64,000 bases of DNA, from assembly GCF_002245625.1 (NCBI RefSeq), contig NZ_NOIG01000004.1, forward strand, positions 248,001-312,000. Direction: 5' to 3'. This document shows positions 18,783-27,708 of the stretch, one piece after another; position 1 is the stretch's first letter; each line of letters opens with the position of its first letter. The notes under the pieces are model-generated. The model was not told where the DNA came from. It was given only the letters and a program-made list of their open reading frames with translations, and made no database searches. The position numbers and the translations under genes are program-made. The DNA comes from Acidovorax kalamii (GTDB lineage Bacteria > Pseudomonadota > Gammaproteobacteria > Burkholderiales > Burkholderiaceae_C).

Positions 18783-20045
18783 ATGCAACGTCGTTATTCC
18801 CTCAAGGCCCTTGCGGCTGTCGCTACGCTCGCTGGCCTGTCTGCATTGCCAGCCCATGCCCAGGAGACCATCAAGGTCGGCATCCTGCACAGCCTGTCGG
18901 GCACCATGGCCATCTCCGAGACCGTGCTGAAAGACACCGTGCTCATGGCGATCGACGAGATCAATGCCAAGGGCGGCGTGCTGGGCAAGAAGCTCGAACC
19001 CGTGGTGGTGGACCCGGCCTCCAACTGGCCCCTGTTCGCCGAAAAAACCAAGCAGCTGCTGGGGCAGGACAAGGTCTCGGTCATCTTCGGCTGCTGGACA
19101 TCGGTGTCGCGCAAGTCGGTGCTGCCCGTGGTGGAAGAAATGAACGGCCTGCTGTTCTACCCCGTGCAGTACGAAGGCGAAGAGCTGTCCAAGAACGTGT
19201 TCTACACCGGCGCCGCGCCCAACCAGCAGGCCATCCCCGCAGTGGACTACCTGATGAGCAAGGACGGCGGCAGCGCGAAACGCTGGGTGCTGCTGGGCAC
19301 CGACTACGTGTACCCCCGCACCACCAACAAGATCCTGCGCGCCTACTTGAAGAGCAAGGGCGTGAAGGACAGCGACATCGACGAGAAGTACACCCCCTTC
19401 GGCCACTCTGACTACCAGACCATCGTGGCCGACATCAAGAAGTTCAGCCAGGGCGGCAAGACGGCCGTGGTGTCCACCATCAATGGCGACTCCAACGTGC
19501 CCTTCTACAAGGAGCTGGGCAACGCCGGCCTGAAGGCCAAGGACGTGCCGGTCGTCGCGTTCAGCGTGGGTGAGGAAGAACTGCGCGGCGTGGACACCAA
19601 ACCGCTCGTGGGCCACCTCGCTGCCTGGAACTACTTCCAGTCCATCAAGAGCCCGGACAACACCGCCTTCATCAAGAAGTGGAGTGACTACGCCAAGGCC
19701 AAGAATATCGCTGGCCACAAGGACAAGCCACTCACCAACGATCCGATGGAAGCCACCTACATCGGCGTGAACATGTGGAAGCAGGCTGTGGAGAAAGCCA
19801 AGAGCACCGACGTGGACAAGGTGATTGCCGCCATGGCCGGCCAGACCTTCAAGGCACCGTCGGGCATCGTCTCCAAGATGGACGAGAAGAACCACCACCT
19901 GCACAAGAGTGTGTTCATCGGCGAGATCAAGGCCGACGGCCAGTTCAACGTGGTGTGGAAGACCCCCGGCCCCGTGAAGGCCAAGCCATGGTCTCCCTAC
20001 ATCGAAGGCAACGACAAGAAGAAGGACGAGCCCGAAAAGAAGTAA
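18783..20045 (+). CDS. urtA: Urea ABC transporter substrate-binding protein UrtA
   Basis: 420 residues with a cleavable signal (MQRRYSLKALAAVATLAGL..AHAQ). The mature part begins ETIKVGILHSLSGTMAISE, diagnostic for the UrtA group of branched-chain-type binding proteins, and contains FGCWTSVSRKSVLPVVEE and NLLFYPVQYEGEE-like text (NGLLFYPVQYEGEELSKN). It captures urea in the periplasm for UrtBCDE. GGAGAAG lies upstream of ATG 18783. A strong terminator-like hairpin follows, as is common after highly expressed binding proteins. Confidence 0.98.
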   Translation: MQRRYSLKALAAVATLAGLSALPAHAQETIKVGILHSLSGTMAISETVLKDTVLMAIDEINAKGGVLGKKLEPVVVDPASNWPLFAEKTKQLLGQDKVSVIFGCWTSVSRKSVLPVVEEMNGLLFYPVQYEGEELSKNVFYTGAAPNQQAIPAVDYLMSKDGGSAKRWVLLGTDYVYPRTTNKILRAYLKSKGVKDSDIDEKYTPFGHSDYQTIVADIKKFSQGGKTAVVSTINGDSNVPFYKELGNAGLKAKDVPVVAFSVGEEELRGVDTKPLVGHLAAWNYFQSIKSPDNTAFIKKWSDYAKAKNIAGHKDKPLTNDPMEATYIGVNMWKQAVEKAKSTDVDKVIAAMAGQTFKAPSGIVSKMDEKNHHLHKSVFIGEIKADGQFNVVWKTPGPVKAKPWSPYIEGNDKKKDEPEKK

Positions 20046-20067
20046 GCACCTGCAGTGTGCCCAAGAG

Positions 20068-20100
20068 GGGAGGGCGCCTGTGTGCGCCCTCCCTTTTTCT
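20068..20100 (+). terminator. Terminator/attenuator between urtA and urtB
   Basis: Perfect 10-bp stem GGGAGGGCGC / GCGCCCTCCC around CTGTGT, followed by TTTTTCT. It would end most transcripts after urtA, giving more binding protein than permease, with urtB-E read by run-through. Confidence 0.85.
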
Positions 20101-20146
20101 TTGACACCCGCCTGCCACCGAGAGCAGGCCGAACGGAATTCTTCTT

Positions 20147-21730
20147 ATGTTGCGATGTTTTCTGGCCATGCGCTGGTGCCTGGTCAGCCTGCTGTGCCTG
20201 GCGGGCAGCGCCCACGCCCTCACCGCCGAGCAGGCCCTGGCCATGGCCGCGGGCGAGACCGACGACCGTGTGGCGGCCGTGCAGCAGGCAGTGGTCGAGC
20301 CCAGTGATCGGGTCGCCGCCTTTTTGCAGGCCCTGGCCGACGACGCAGTGCGTGTGGCGGGCGGCAAGGCGCTGATCGTGAAGGGCGACAAGGGCATCGA
20401 CCCCGTGACGGGTGCCGAGGTGCCCGTGCCCGCCGATGCCGAAGACATCATCAACAACAACCGCATGCGCGGCGAGATCGACACGGCCCTGGCGGGCCTG
20501 GCGCTGTTTGGCAAGGATGAAGCGCTGCGCATGGCCGCCGCCAAGGCCCTGACCAAAGAGCCTGATGCAGGCCGTCTGCCTTTGCTGGACAAGGCGCTGG
20601 CGCAGGAGACCAACGACAAGATCAAGACCCAGCTGGAGCTGGCCCGCGCCGCCACGCTGCTGGGCAGCGACGATGCCGCACAGCGCATCGCTGCCGCGCA
20701 GGCGCTGTCGCTCAGCGCGACACCCGACACGCGGTTGCTGCTCAACGAACGCGTTACCGTCGAAGAAGATGCCAAGGTCAAGGCAGCACTGCAAGCCGCG
20801 CTCAAAGCCATTGACGGCCAGCTCGCCTGGGGCGAGCGCCTGGGCGCTGCGTTTTCGGGCATCAGCCTGGGCTCCATCCTGCTGCTCGTCGCACTGGGCC
20901 TGGCCATCACCTACGGCCTGATGGGTGTGATCAACATGGCCCATGGCGAGCTGATGATGATCGGCGCCTATGCCACTTATGTGGTGCAAGGCATCTTCCA
21001 GAAGTATTTTCCGGGTGCGTTCGACTGGTACCTGGTCGCCGCGCTGCCGCTGGCCTTTGGCGCATCCGCCGCCGTGGGCGCGGTGCTGGAGCGCGGCGTG
21101 CTGCGCTTTCTGTACGGCCGCCCGCTGGAGACACTGCTCGCCACCTGGGGCATCAGCCTGGTGCTGATGCAGCTGGTGCGCACCATCTTCGGCGCGCAGA
21201 ACGTGGGCGTGGAAAACCCCGCGTGGATGAGCGGCGGCGTGCAGGTGCTCTCCAACCTCACGCTGCCCTACAACCGCCTGGTCATCATCGGCTTTGCCAT
21301 CGCCGTGTTGCTGGGCATGGGCTACCTGATTGCCCGCACGCGCCTGGGCCTGTTTGTGCGTGGCGTCACGCAAAACCGCCCCATCGCCTCGTGCATGGGC
21401 GTGAACACCGCGCGCATCGACACCATGGCCTTTGCACTGGGCTCGGGCATTGCGGGTCTGGCGGGCTGCGCGCTGAGCCAGGTGGGCAACGTGGGGCCTG
21501 ATCTGGGCCAGAGCTACATCGTCGATGCTTTCATGGTGGTGGTGCTCGGTGGCGTGGGCCAGCTCGCGGGCACCGTGTATGCCGCGCTGGGCCTGGGCAT
21601 CCTGAACAAGTTCCTCGAAGGCTGGGCGGGTGCGGTGCTGGCCAAGATTGCGGTGCTGGTGTTCATCATCATCTTCATCCAGAAGCGGCCCCAGGGCATC
21701 TTCGCGGTCAAAGGGCGTACGGCCGACTGA
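20147..21730 (+). CDS. urtB: Urea ABC transporter permease UrtB
   Basis: 527 residues. The N-terminal 230 residues form the periplasmic helical extension typical of UrtB, after a signal-like segment (MRWCLVSLLCLAGSAHA). The LivH-like permease follows with GLAITYGLMGVINMAHGELMMIGAYATYVVQ and VAFMVVVLGGVGQLAGTVYAALGLG-like text. It pairs with UrtC to form the membrane channel. No obvious Shine-Dalgarno before ATG 20147. It stands 101 bases after urtA, beyond the terminator. Confidence 0.97.
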   Translation: MLRCFLAMRWCLVSLLCLAGSAHALTAEQALAMAAGETDDRVAAVQQAVVEPSDRVAAFLQALADDAVRVAGGKALIVKGDKGIDPVTGAEVPVPADAEDIINNNRMRGEIDTALAGLALFGKDEALRMAAAKALTKEPDAGRLPLLDKALAQETNDKIKTQLELARAATLLGSDDAAQRIAAAQALSLSATPDTRLLLNERVTVEEDAKVKAALQAALKAIDGQLAWGERLGAAFSGISLGSILLLVALGLAITYGLMGVINMAHGELMMIGAYATYVVQGIFQKYFPGAFDWYLVAALPLAFGASAAVGAVLERGVLRFLYGRPLETLLATWGISLVLMQLVRTIFGAQNVGVENPAWMSGGVQVLSNLTLPYNRLVIIGFAIAVLLGMGYLIARTRLGLFVRGVTQNRPIASCMGVNTARIDTMAFALGSGIAGLAGCALSQVGNVGPDLGQSYIVDAFMVVVLGGVGQLAGTVYAALGLGILNKFLEGWAGAVLAKIAVLVFIIIFIQKRPQGIFAVKGRTAD

Positions 21731-21750
21731 AGCACCAGAGACGACTGATC

Positions 21751-22890
21751 ATGACTACGCCAACCTCTCCCAACATCCAACTGCCCGCACCGGCGCCGCT
21801 GCTCACGCGCGGTGGCTGGTCGGCCTTCATCGTGGCGCTCATCGTGGTGTGTGCCGTGGCCCCCGTGCTCAACCTGTGGGTGCCCGCAGGCAGCATGTTC
21901 CACCTCAGCGACTACGCCGTGGCGCTGCTCGGCAAGATCATGTGCTACGCCATCTGCGCGCTGGCCATGGACCTGATCTGGGGCTACACCGGCATCCTGA
22001 GCCTGGGCCACGGCCTGTTCTTTGCGCTGGGCGGCTACGTGATGGGCATGTACCTCATGCGCCAGATCGGCCGCGACGGCAACTACAAGAGCGACCTGCC
22101 GGACTTCATGGTGTTCCTCGACTGGAAGGAGCTGCCCTGGCACTGGGCGCTGTCTGACAGCTTCATCGCCACGCTGATCCTCATCGTGGCCGTGCCGGGC
22201 GTGATCGCGTTTGTGTTCGGCTACTTCGCCTTCCGCTCGCGCATCAAGGGCGTGTACTTCTCCATCATCACCCAGGCCATGACCTATGCGGCCATGCTGC
22301 TGTTCTTCCGCAACGAAACCGGCTTTGGCGGCAACAACGGCTTTACCGACTTCAAGCGCATCCTGGGCACGCCCATTGCCACGCAGAACATGCGCATGAC
22401 GCTGTTTGTGCTGACGGGCGTCACGCTGCTGGGCTTCTTCCTGCTGGCACGTTGGCTGGTGCGCAGCAAGTTCGGCCGCGTGCTGCAGGCCGTGCGCGAT
22501 GCCGAGAGCCGCGTGATGTTCTCGGGCTATTCGCCCCTGCCTTACAAGCTCACCATCTGGACCATCAGCGCCATGATGTGCGGCGTGGCGGGGGCGTTGT
22601 ATGTGCCACAGGTTGGCATCATCAACCCCGGCGAGATGAGTGCCGCCAACTCCATCGAGATCGCCGTGTGGGCTGCGGTGGGCGGCCGCGCGACGCTCAT
22701 CGGGCCCATCGTGGGAGCCTTCATCGTCAACGGCGCCAAGAGCTGGCTCACGGTGACGGCGCCCGAGTTCTGGCTGTACTTTCTGGGTGCGCTGTTCATT
22801 GCGGTCACGCTGTTCCTGCCCAACGGCGTTGTGGGCCTGGTCAAGAAGTTGAAAGATAGCAACAACAACAAAAAGGGAGCTGCGCAATGA
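21751..22890 (+). CDS. urtC: Urea ABC transporter permease UrtC
   Basis: 379 residues, LivM-like permease with about ten helices. Typical stretches are MDLIWGYTGILSLGHGLFFALGGYVMGMYLMRQ and FSGYSPLPYKLTIWTISAMMCGVAGALYVPQVGIINP. It starts 20 bases after urtB and its stop overlaps the urtD ATG by 4 bases. Confidence 0.98.
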   Translation: MTTPTSPNIQLPAPAPLLTRGGWSAFIVALIVVCAVAPVLNLWVPAGSMFHLSDYAVALLGKIMCYAICALAMDLIWGYTGILSLGHGLFFALGGYVMGMYLMRQIGRDGNYKSDLPDFMVFLDWKELPWHWALSDSFIATLILIVAVPGVIAFVFGYFAFRSRIKGVYFSIITQAMTYAAMLLFFRNETGFGGNNGFTDFKRILGTPIATQNMRMTLFVLTGVTLLGFFLLARWLVRSKFGRVLQAVRDAESRVMFSGYSPLPYKLTIWTISAMMCGVAGALYVPQVGIINPGEMSAANSIEIAVWAAVGGRATLIGPIVGAFIVNGAKSWLTVTAPEFWLYFLGALFIAVTLFLPNGVVGLVKKLKDSNNNKKGAAQ

Positions 22891-23762
22891 CGCCCGACCT
22901 GATGGAAGAAGGCGCGCGGCGTTTGCAGAAGACGCTGGCGCCTGCTGCTCTGGGCCAGACTGAATCCGGCGGCCGTGCTGCAGGTTTTTCGCGCATCGCC
23001 GTGCCCGGCGAGGTGGACGTGACCCACGGCCGCATCCTGTACCTGGAAGACGTGCATGTCAGCTTTGACGGCTTCAAGGCCATCAATGGCCTGAGCCTGG
23101 ACATTGCGCCCGGCGAGCTGCGCTGCATCATCGGCCCCAACGGTGCGGGCAAGACGACGATGATGGACATCATCACGGGCAAGACGCGGCCCGACAAAGG
23201 CACGGTGTTCTTCGGCTCGACGATTGACCTTCTGCGCCACAACGAGCCCGAGATTGCCAGCCTGGGCATTGGCCGCAAGTTTCAAAAGCCCACGGTGTTC
23301 GAGCAGCTCACGGTTTTTGAAAACCTGGAGCTGGCGTTGAAGACCCACAAGGGGGTGAAGTCGAGCATGTTCTTCCGCCTCGATTCTGCGCAGTCGGACC
23401 GCTTGGCGGAGGTGCTGCACACGATTCATCTGGCCGATGGGGTGACGCGGCAGGCGGGCAATCTGAGCCATGGGCAGAAGCAGTGGCTGGAGATTGGCAT
23501 GCTGCTGATGCAGGACCCGAAGCTGTTGCTGCTGGACGAGCCGGTGGCGGGGATGACGGATGACGAGACTGCCCGGACGGCGGAGTTGTTCCTGACCTTG
23601 AAGGGCAAGCATTCGCTCATGGTGGTGGAGCATGACATGGGGTTCATCCGCACCATTTCCGAGAAGGTGACGGTGCTGTGTGATGGCTCGGTGTTGGCCG
23701 AGGGCACGCTGGACCAGGTGCAGGCGGATGAGCGGGTGATTGAGGTTTATTTGGGGCGGTGA
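22887..23762 (+). CDS. urtD: Urea ABC transporter ATP-binding protein UrtD
   Basis: 291 residues. LivG-type ATPase: Walker A GPNGAGKTT, Q-loop near GRKFQKP, signature LSHGQKQWLEIGMLL, Walker B LLLLDEPVAGM and H-loop VEHDM. The N-terminal 45 residues ahead of LEDVHVSFDGFKAINGLS are a UrtD-specific extension. The next gene of the set, urtE, is separated by an unusual 1-kb repeat-filled gap. Confidence 0.97.
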   Translation: MTPDLMEEGARRLQKTLAPAALGQTESGGRAAGFSRIAVPGEVDVTHGRILYLEDVHVSFDGFKAINGLSLDIAPGELRCIIGPNGAGKTTMMDIITGKTRPDKGTVFFGSTIDLLRHNEPEIASLGIGRKFQKPTVFEQLTVFENLELALKTHKGVKSSMFFRLDSAQSDRLAEVLHTIHLADGVTRQAGNLSHGQKQWLEIGMLLMQDPKLLLLDEPVAGMTDDETARTAELFLTLKGKHSLMVVEHDMGFIRTISEKVTVLCDGSVLAEGTLDQVQADERVIEVYLGR

Positions 23763-24779
23763 TGGTGTCTTTTCGCCCTGGCTCTTTGGAACTCGTGAGC
23801 GTCCGCTATCCGTTCGGGGTGAGCTTGTCGAAGGCTGGGCGCTGCCTCGGAGCCGTTCGGACTGAGCCTGTCGAAGCTGGGGCGTGCTGGTTTGGAGGGC
23901 GTGCTGGGGTTGAGGGCGGGAGCCGGGTTGTCGCCCCGGCAGGCGACTCACTTTCTTTTGCTTCGCCAAAAGAAAGTGAGCAAAGAAAAGGCGCCCCCCA
24001 GTCTGCGACCCCTTCGCGTTGCGAAGGGGCAAACCTGCGGCGGGGCGGTTGCGGGGTGCGCCGTGGAACTCGCTTTGCTGCTGCGCAGCGCCGCTCGGAC
24101 AACCACGGCGAGTCAGAGCACGAAGCATGGGCGCTTCGACGCCCATGCCACCCCACAACCGCCCCGCCGCAGGCGCAGCCAGCAGGGGGTGGACAGCCGA
24201 ACAGCCGAACAGCCACACGGGCCTTTGCTTCGCTCGGCCCCCTCTCGCGGGCGCAAGCGCCACGCGCTGCGCAGGCTGGGCCGAGCGCAGCGATGGCCCG
24301 TGTGGATGTCCGATTCGCGGGTTCCCTTCTGGATGCGCCTGGGGCGCGCAGGGCGTGGGGTGGCATGCGCGTCGGAGCGCGCATGCTTCGTGAACTGACT
24401 CACCGCAGTTGTTCGAGCGGAGCGCCGCAGGCGCGCAGCGAGTTCTGCGGTGCACCCCGTGACCGAGCACCGCAGGTTGCCCCGCAGCGAAGCGAAGGGG
24501 TCGCAGACAGCAGGGTCGCCCTTTCTTTGGTGACTTTCTTTCGGCGAGACGAAAGAAAGTTACTGCGCCGCCGGGCGCACACCCCGGCCTCCGCCCTCAA
24601 CCCAAGCACGCCTTTCAAACCAGTAGGCCAAGGCTTCGACAGGTTCAGCCCGAACGGTTACACGGCGCCCCACAGCATCGCAACGCCCTTTCCTGCGATG
24701 GCAAAAAACGCTCTCAAATCAATAGCTAAAAACGCTTGCTAGACAGGCGCAAACAGCCAAAAAAGCTCAAAAGACCACC
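23763..24779. other. 1-kb non-coding gap inside the urt operon
   Basis: No gene is supported; the many open frames here are mirror images of each other on the two arms of a large inverted repeat and have no recognisable protein features. After the repeat, 24657-24779 holds an AATAGCTAAAAACGCTTGCT module just before urtE. Confidence 0.8.
23811..24656. repeat. 0.8-kb imperfect inverted repeat between urtD and urtE
   Basis: The left arm (about 23854-24240) reappears in inverted form as the right arm (about 24280-24656). Outer ends: CGTTCGGACTGAGCCTGTCG at 23854 against CTTCGACAGGTTCAGCCCG ending 24656, with an extra left copy at 23811-23833. Inner matches include GGTTGAGGGCGG, CTTTCTTT..AAAGAAAGT palindromes (about 23950-23980 and 24531-24560), TCTGCGACCCCTTCGC, CATGCCACCCCAC and CCACACGGGCC (24213-24223) against GGCCCGTGTGG (24295-24305). 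It looks like two divergent copies of one intergenic element placed head to head. Confidence 0.85.
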
Positions 24780-25472
24780 ATGCTCACCGTCCAAAACATC
24801 AACCAGTACTACGGCGGCTCCCACATCCTGCGCGACGTGAGCCTCACCGCCACCCCCGGCAAAGTCACCGTCCTGCTCGGCCGCAACGGCGTCGGCAAAA
24901 CGACGCTGCTCAAAAGCCTCATGGGCCTCGTGCCCATCAAAAGCGGCAGCATCCAGTTCGACGGCAAAGCCATCGACAAGGCCACCCCCTACGATCGCGC
25001 CCGCGCAGGCATCGGCTTCGTCCCCCAAGGCCGCGAAATCTTCGGGCGTTTGACGGTGGAAGAAAACCTGCGCATGGGCCTGGCCTACAAGAGTGGCTCC
25101 ACGCCCGTGCCGCCGCACCTGTACGAACTCTTTCCCGTGCTCAAGCAGATGCTCAAGCGCCGGGGCGGCGACCTGTCGGGCGGGCAACAGCAGCAACTGG
25201 CCATCGCCCGCGCCCTGGCCCCCGGCCCGCGTTTGCTCATCCTCGACGAGCCTACCGAAGGCATCCAGCCCAGCATCATCAAAGACATCGGCCGCGTGAT
25301 CCGCATGTTGGCCGACAAGGGCGAGATGGCGATCCTGCTGTGCGAGCAGTACTACGACTTTGCGCAGGAGCTGGCTGACGAGTACCTGGTGATGGAGCGC
25401 GGCGAAGTCATCGCGCGCGGTCCGGGCAGCGAGATGGAAGCCAAGGGCATTCGCAACCTCGTGGCGATCTGA
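24780..25472 (+). CDS. urtE: Urea ABC transporter ATP-binding protein UrtE
   Basis: 230 residues, LivF-type ATPase: Walker A GRNGVGKTTLLKSLMG, VPQGREIFGRLTVEENL, signature LSGGQQQQLAIARAL, Walker B LLILDEPTEGIQPS and EQYYDFA in place of the H-loop region, the last two typical of UrtE. The gene is complete despite the 1-kb repeat upstream. It ends 4 bases from the convergent PAP2 gene. Its expression may depend on read-through of the repeat or on a local promoter. Confidence 0.97.
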   Translation: MLTVQNINQYYGGSHILRDVSLTATPGKVTVLLGRNGVGKTTLLKSLMGLVPIKSGSIQFDGKAIDKATPYDRARAGIGFVPQGREIFGRLTVEENLRMGLAYKSGSTPVPPHLYELFPVLKQMLKRRGGDLSGGQQQQLAIARALAPGPRLLILDEPTEGIQPSIIKDIGRVIRMLADKGEMAILLCEQYYDFAQELADEYLVMERGEVIARGPGSEMEAKGIRNLVAI

Positions 25473-25476
25473 AGGC

Positions 25477-26352
25477 TCAGGGGCGCTGCGCTGCAGCGGT
25501 GGCAAGGGCCGGACTGCGCCAGCGCGACACACTCTCCATGATCAGCACCGTGCACACCATCCAGGTGCCGCCCAGCAGCCAGCCTGCCAGCACGTCGCTG
25601 GCGTAGTGCACCTGCAGCACCACGCGGCTCCAGCCGGTGGTGAAGATCAGCGCACCGGCCACCATCGCGGCGGGCAGGTGCCACCCACGCGGCAGCAGCC
25701 GCGTGGCCAGGTAGGCCAGCATGGCATACGCCACCATCGACGCGCTGCTGTGCCCGCTGGGAAAGCTGTAGCCGCTGGCCTCGGCAAGGCCGTGCGTGTG
25801 CTCGGGCCGCACGCGCTCGAAGAGGTTTTTCAGCACCTTGGTCAGCGCGCCATTGCCCGCCATGGCCACCAGCCAGCCCATGGCCAGCAGGCGGTGCTGC
25901 TGCCACCACAGAGCGGCGGCCACGACCAGTGCCAGGGCCGCCAGCACCCAGGTGTCGCCCAGGTGGGTGAGGGTGGCAAACACCTGCAGCACGGCGGTGT
26001 CGGCCTGGGCCCGCAAGCCCGCAGCGATGGTGTCATCCAGCACGCCCCAGGGGCCCTGGGTGCGCCCGCTCTCGGCCAGATCGGCCATTGTGGCGCCCGC
26101 CAGCACCAGCACGCAGGCCGATGCGGCCATGGCCACCAGCATCAGGGTGGGGGCCTGCGCTGGGAAGAATCGGTTCAGCGGCGGGCCCGTGTGGTGGCGC
26201 AGGGCGCGCAGACCCGCCAGTGCGGTGGCGCCCAGCAGCACCAGGGCCAATACGCCCGCCAGCCACCAGCCCACGGGGTGCTGCGCCAGCAAGGTGCCCA
26301 GCTCGGATGCGGTGGAGGCAGTGGATGGCGCGGCAGGGACGGTCGTCGTCAT
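25477..26352 (-). CDS. PAP2-superfamily membrane phosphatase
   Basis: 291 residues from ATG 26352 (MTTTVPAAPSTASTASEL). About six transmembrane helices and the complete three-part phosphatase motif: KNLFERVRP, YSFPSGHSSAS and SRVVLQVHYASDVLAG. It is probably a phosphatidic acid, undecaprenyl-pyrophosphate or lipid A phosphatase at the inner membrane. It diverges from a lipid kinase gene, which suggests a link in phospholipid turnover. Confidence 0.92.
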   Translation of the reverse strand: MTTTVPAAPSTASTASELGTLLAQHPVGWWLAGVLALVLLGATALAGLRALRHHTGPPLNRFFPAQAPTLMLVAMAASACVLVLAGATMADLAESGRTQGPWGVLDDTIAAGLRAQADTAVLQVFATLTHLGDTWVLAALALVVAAALWWQQHRLLAMGWLVAMAGNGALTKVLKNLFERVRPEHTHGLAEASGYSFPSGHSSASMVAYAMLAYLATRLLPRGWHLPAAMVAGALIFTTGWSRVVLQVHYASDVLAGWLLGGTWMVCTVLIMESVSRWRSPALATAAAQRP

Positions 26353-26631
26353 GGTGCGGGGTGGTCCTTTCTCTTTTGGTTTCCCACTTTTTTCGGATGC
26401 AGTTGCCTGCACTACCCATGGAAAGAAGCCGCAGGTTGTACCGAAGTTCCCAGCATCCCGGGACGTGGTGGGTGTATTGCGTGCACGGTGCGGGCATGTG
26501 TCGGCGCAGGCTGACACGGCGATGGCGCTGCGACCGGCTGCGGGCACCGCGCCTGGCTGCGACCATGGGCGACCCTGCGGCTCCTGCCCCTTTGTGGTGT
26601 GGGGCTGTTCTTGTTTGTTGCAGAGTTTTGC

Positions 26632-27696
26632 ATGACCCCTTCCGACCACCCCCATCCTCCCAAACCCCGTGGCCCCATCCACCTGGTGGTGCCCAGGCGG
26701 CCGGGGGCCGACCTGGACCTGCTGCGCGCCAAGCTCGAAGGCGTGGCGGCGCTGCAGGCGCACGACGTGGTGTGGCATGTGCCCCACCAGCGCGGCGACA
26801 TCGTGCAACTGGCGCGTGATGCTGCCGAGGCCGCGCGCACCGATGGCGGCCTGGTGGTGGCCGCCGGTGGCGACGGCACCATCAACGCCGTGGCGGCGGC
26901 CGCGCTGCACGCGGGCGTGCCCATGGGGGTGGTGCCCATGGGCACCTTCAACTACTTCAGCCGCGAGCATGGTCTGGCGCTGGACCCGGAGCAGGCGGTG
27001 CAAGACCTGCTCCAGGCCCTGCACGCGGGGGACATGCGCCCCGTGCAGGTGGGCCATGTCAACCGCCGCATGTTCGTTGTCAACGCCAGCGTGGGCCTGT
27101 ACCCCAAGCTGTTGGCAGAGCGCGAGCGGGCCTCCAAGCGGTTTGGCCGCTCGCGCTGGGTGGCGGTGGCATCGGCGGTGTGGAGCCTGTTCCGCCCCGC
27201 AGCAGGCAGGCGCTGGCGCGTGGTGATGACCACCCACCACGGCGCCGAGGTGCAGCACGAGGAGCATCTGGTTGCCACCCTGTTTGTGGGCAACAACCCG
27301 CTGCAGCTGGACCGCATGGGCCTGCCGCAGGCGCAGCAGGTGGCCGACGGCGGGCACCTGGCCGTGGTGATGCTCAAGCCCCAGGGCCGCTGGGCCACGG
27401 CCCGCACGGTATGGAACGCCGCCACCGGCCAGTTGGACAAGGACGGTGCCGTGACCAGCATTGCCTGCACCGAGCTGACGGTGGCCCCGGCCAGCTGGCG
27501 CCCGCCGCAGGTCAAGGTGGCGTTTGATGGCGAGCGCGAGTGGATGGCGCCGCCGCTGCACTTTCGCGTTGGCAAACGGCCGCTGTGGCTGGTGGCGCCA
27601 TCGCCGCTGGTGCGCGATGATGCAGCGCAGCCTGCACTGGCAGCAGCAGTGGCCGAGACCGGCGCACCGCCTGCCCCGGGGCTGATACCCGTCTGA
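26632..27696 (+). CDS. Diacylglycerol kinase-like lipid kinase
   Basis: 354 residues from ATG 26632 (MTPSDHPHPPKPRG). DAGK catalytic domain: VVAAGGDGTINAVAAAAL (nucleotide loop) and GVVPMGTFNYFSREHGL, where the usual GTxNDFAR is GTFNYFSR. A C-terminal domain with FVGNNPLQL follows. It would phosphorylate a lipid such as diacylglycerol. It is followed after 12 bases by a phosphoesterase gene, a common bacterial pair. Confidence 0.88.
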   Translation: MTPSDHPHPPKPRGPIHLVVPRRPGADLDLLRAKLEGVAALQAHDVVWHVPHQRGDIVQLARDAAEAARTDGGLVVAAGGDGTINAVAAAALHAGVPMGVVPMGTFNYFSREHGLALDPEQAVQDLLQALHAGDMRPVQVGHVNRRMFVVNASVGLYPKLLAERERASKRFGRSRWVAVASAVWSLFRPAAGRRWRVVMTTHHGAEVQHEEHLVATLFVGNNPLQLDRMGLPQAQQVADGGHLAVVMLKPQGRWATARTVWNAATGQLDKDGAVTSIACTELTVAPASWRPPQVKVAFDGEREWMAPPLHFRVGKRPLWLVAPSPLVRDDAAQPALAAAVAETGAPPAPGLIPV

Positions 27697-27708
27697 CCAC
27701 CCAACGCC

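Noticed and set aside
23759-24742. Several 100-330-codon frames in the urtD-urtE gap
   Set aside because: They are the same low-complexity sequence read on both arms of the inverted repeat and show no protein features.
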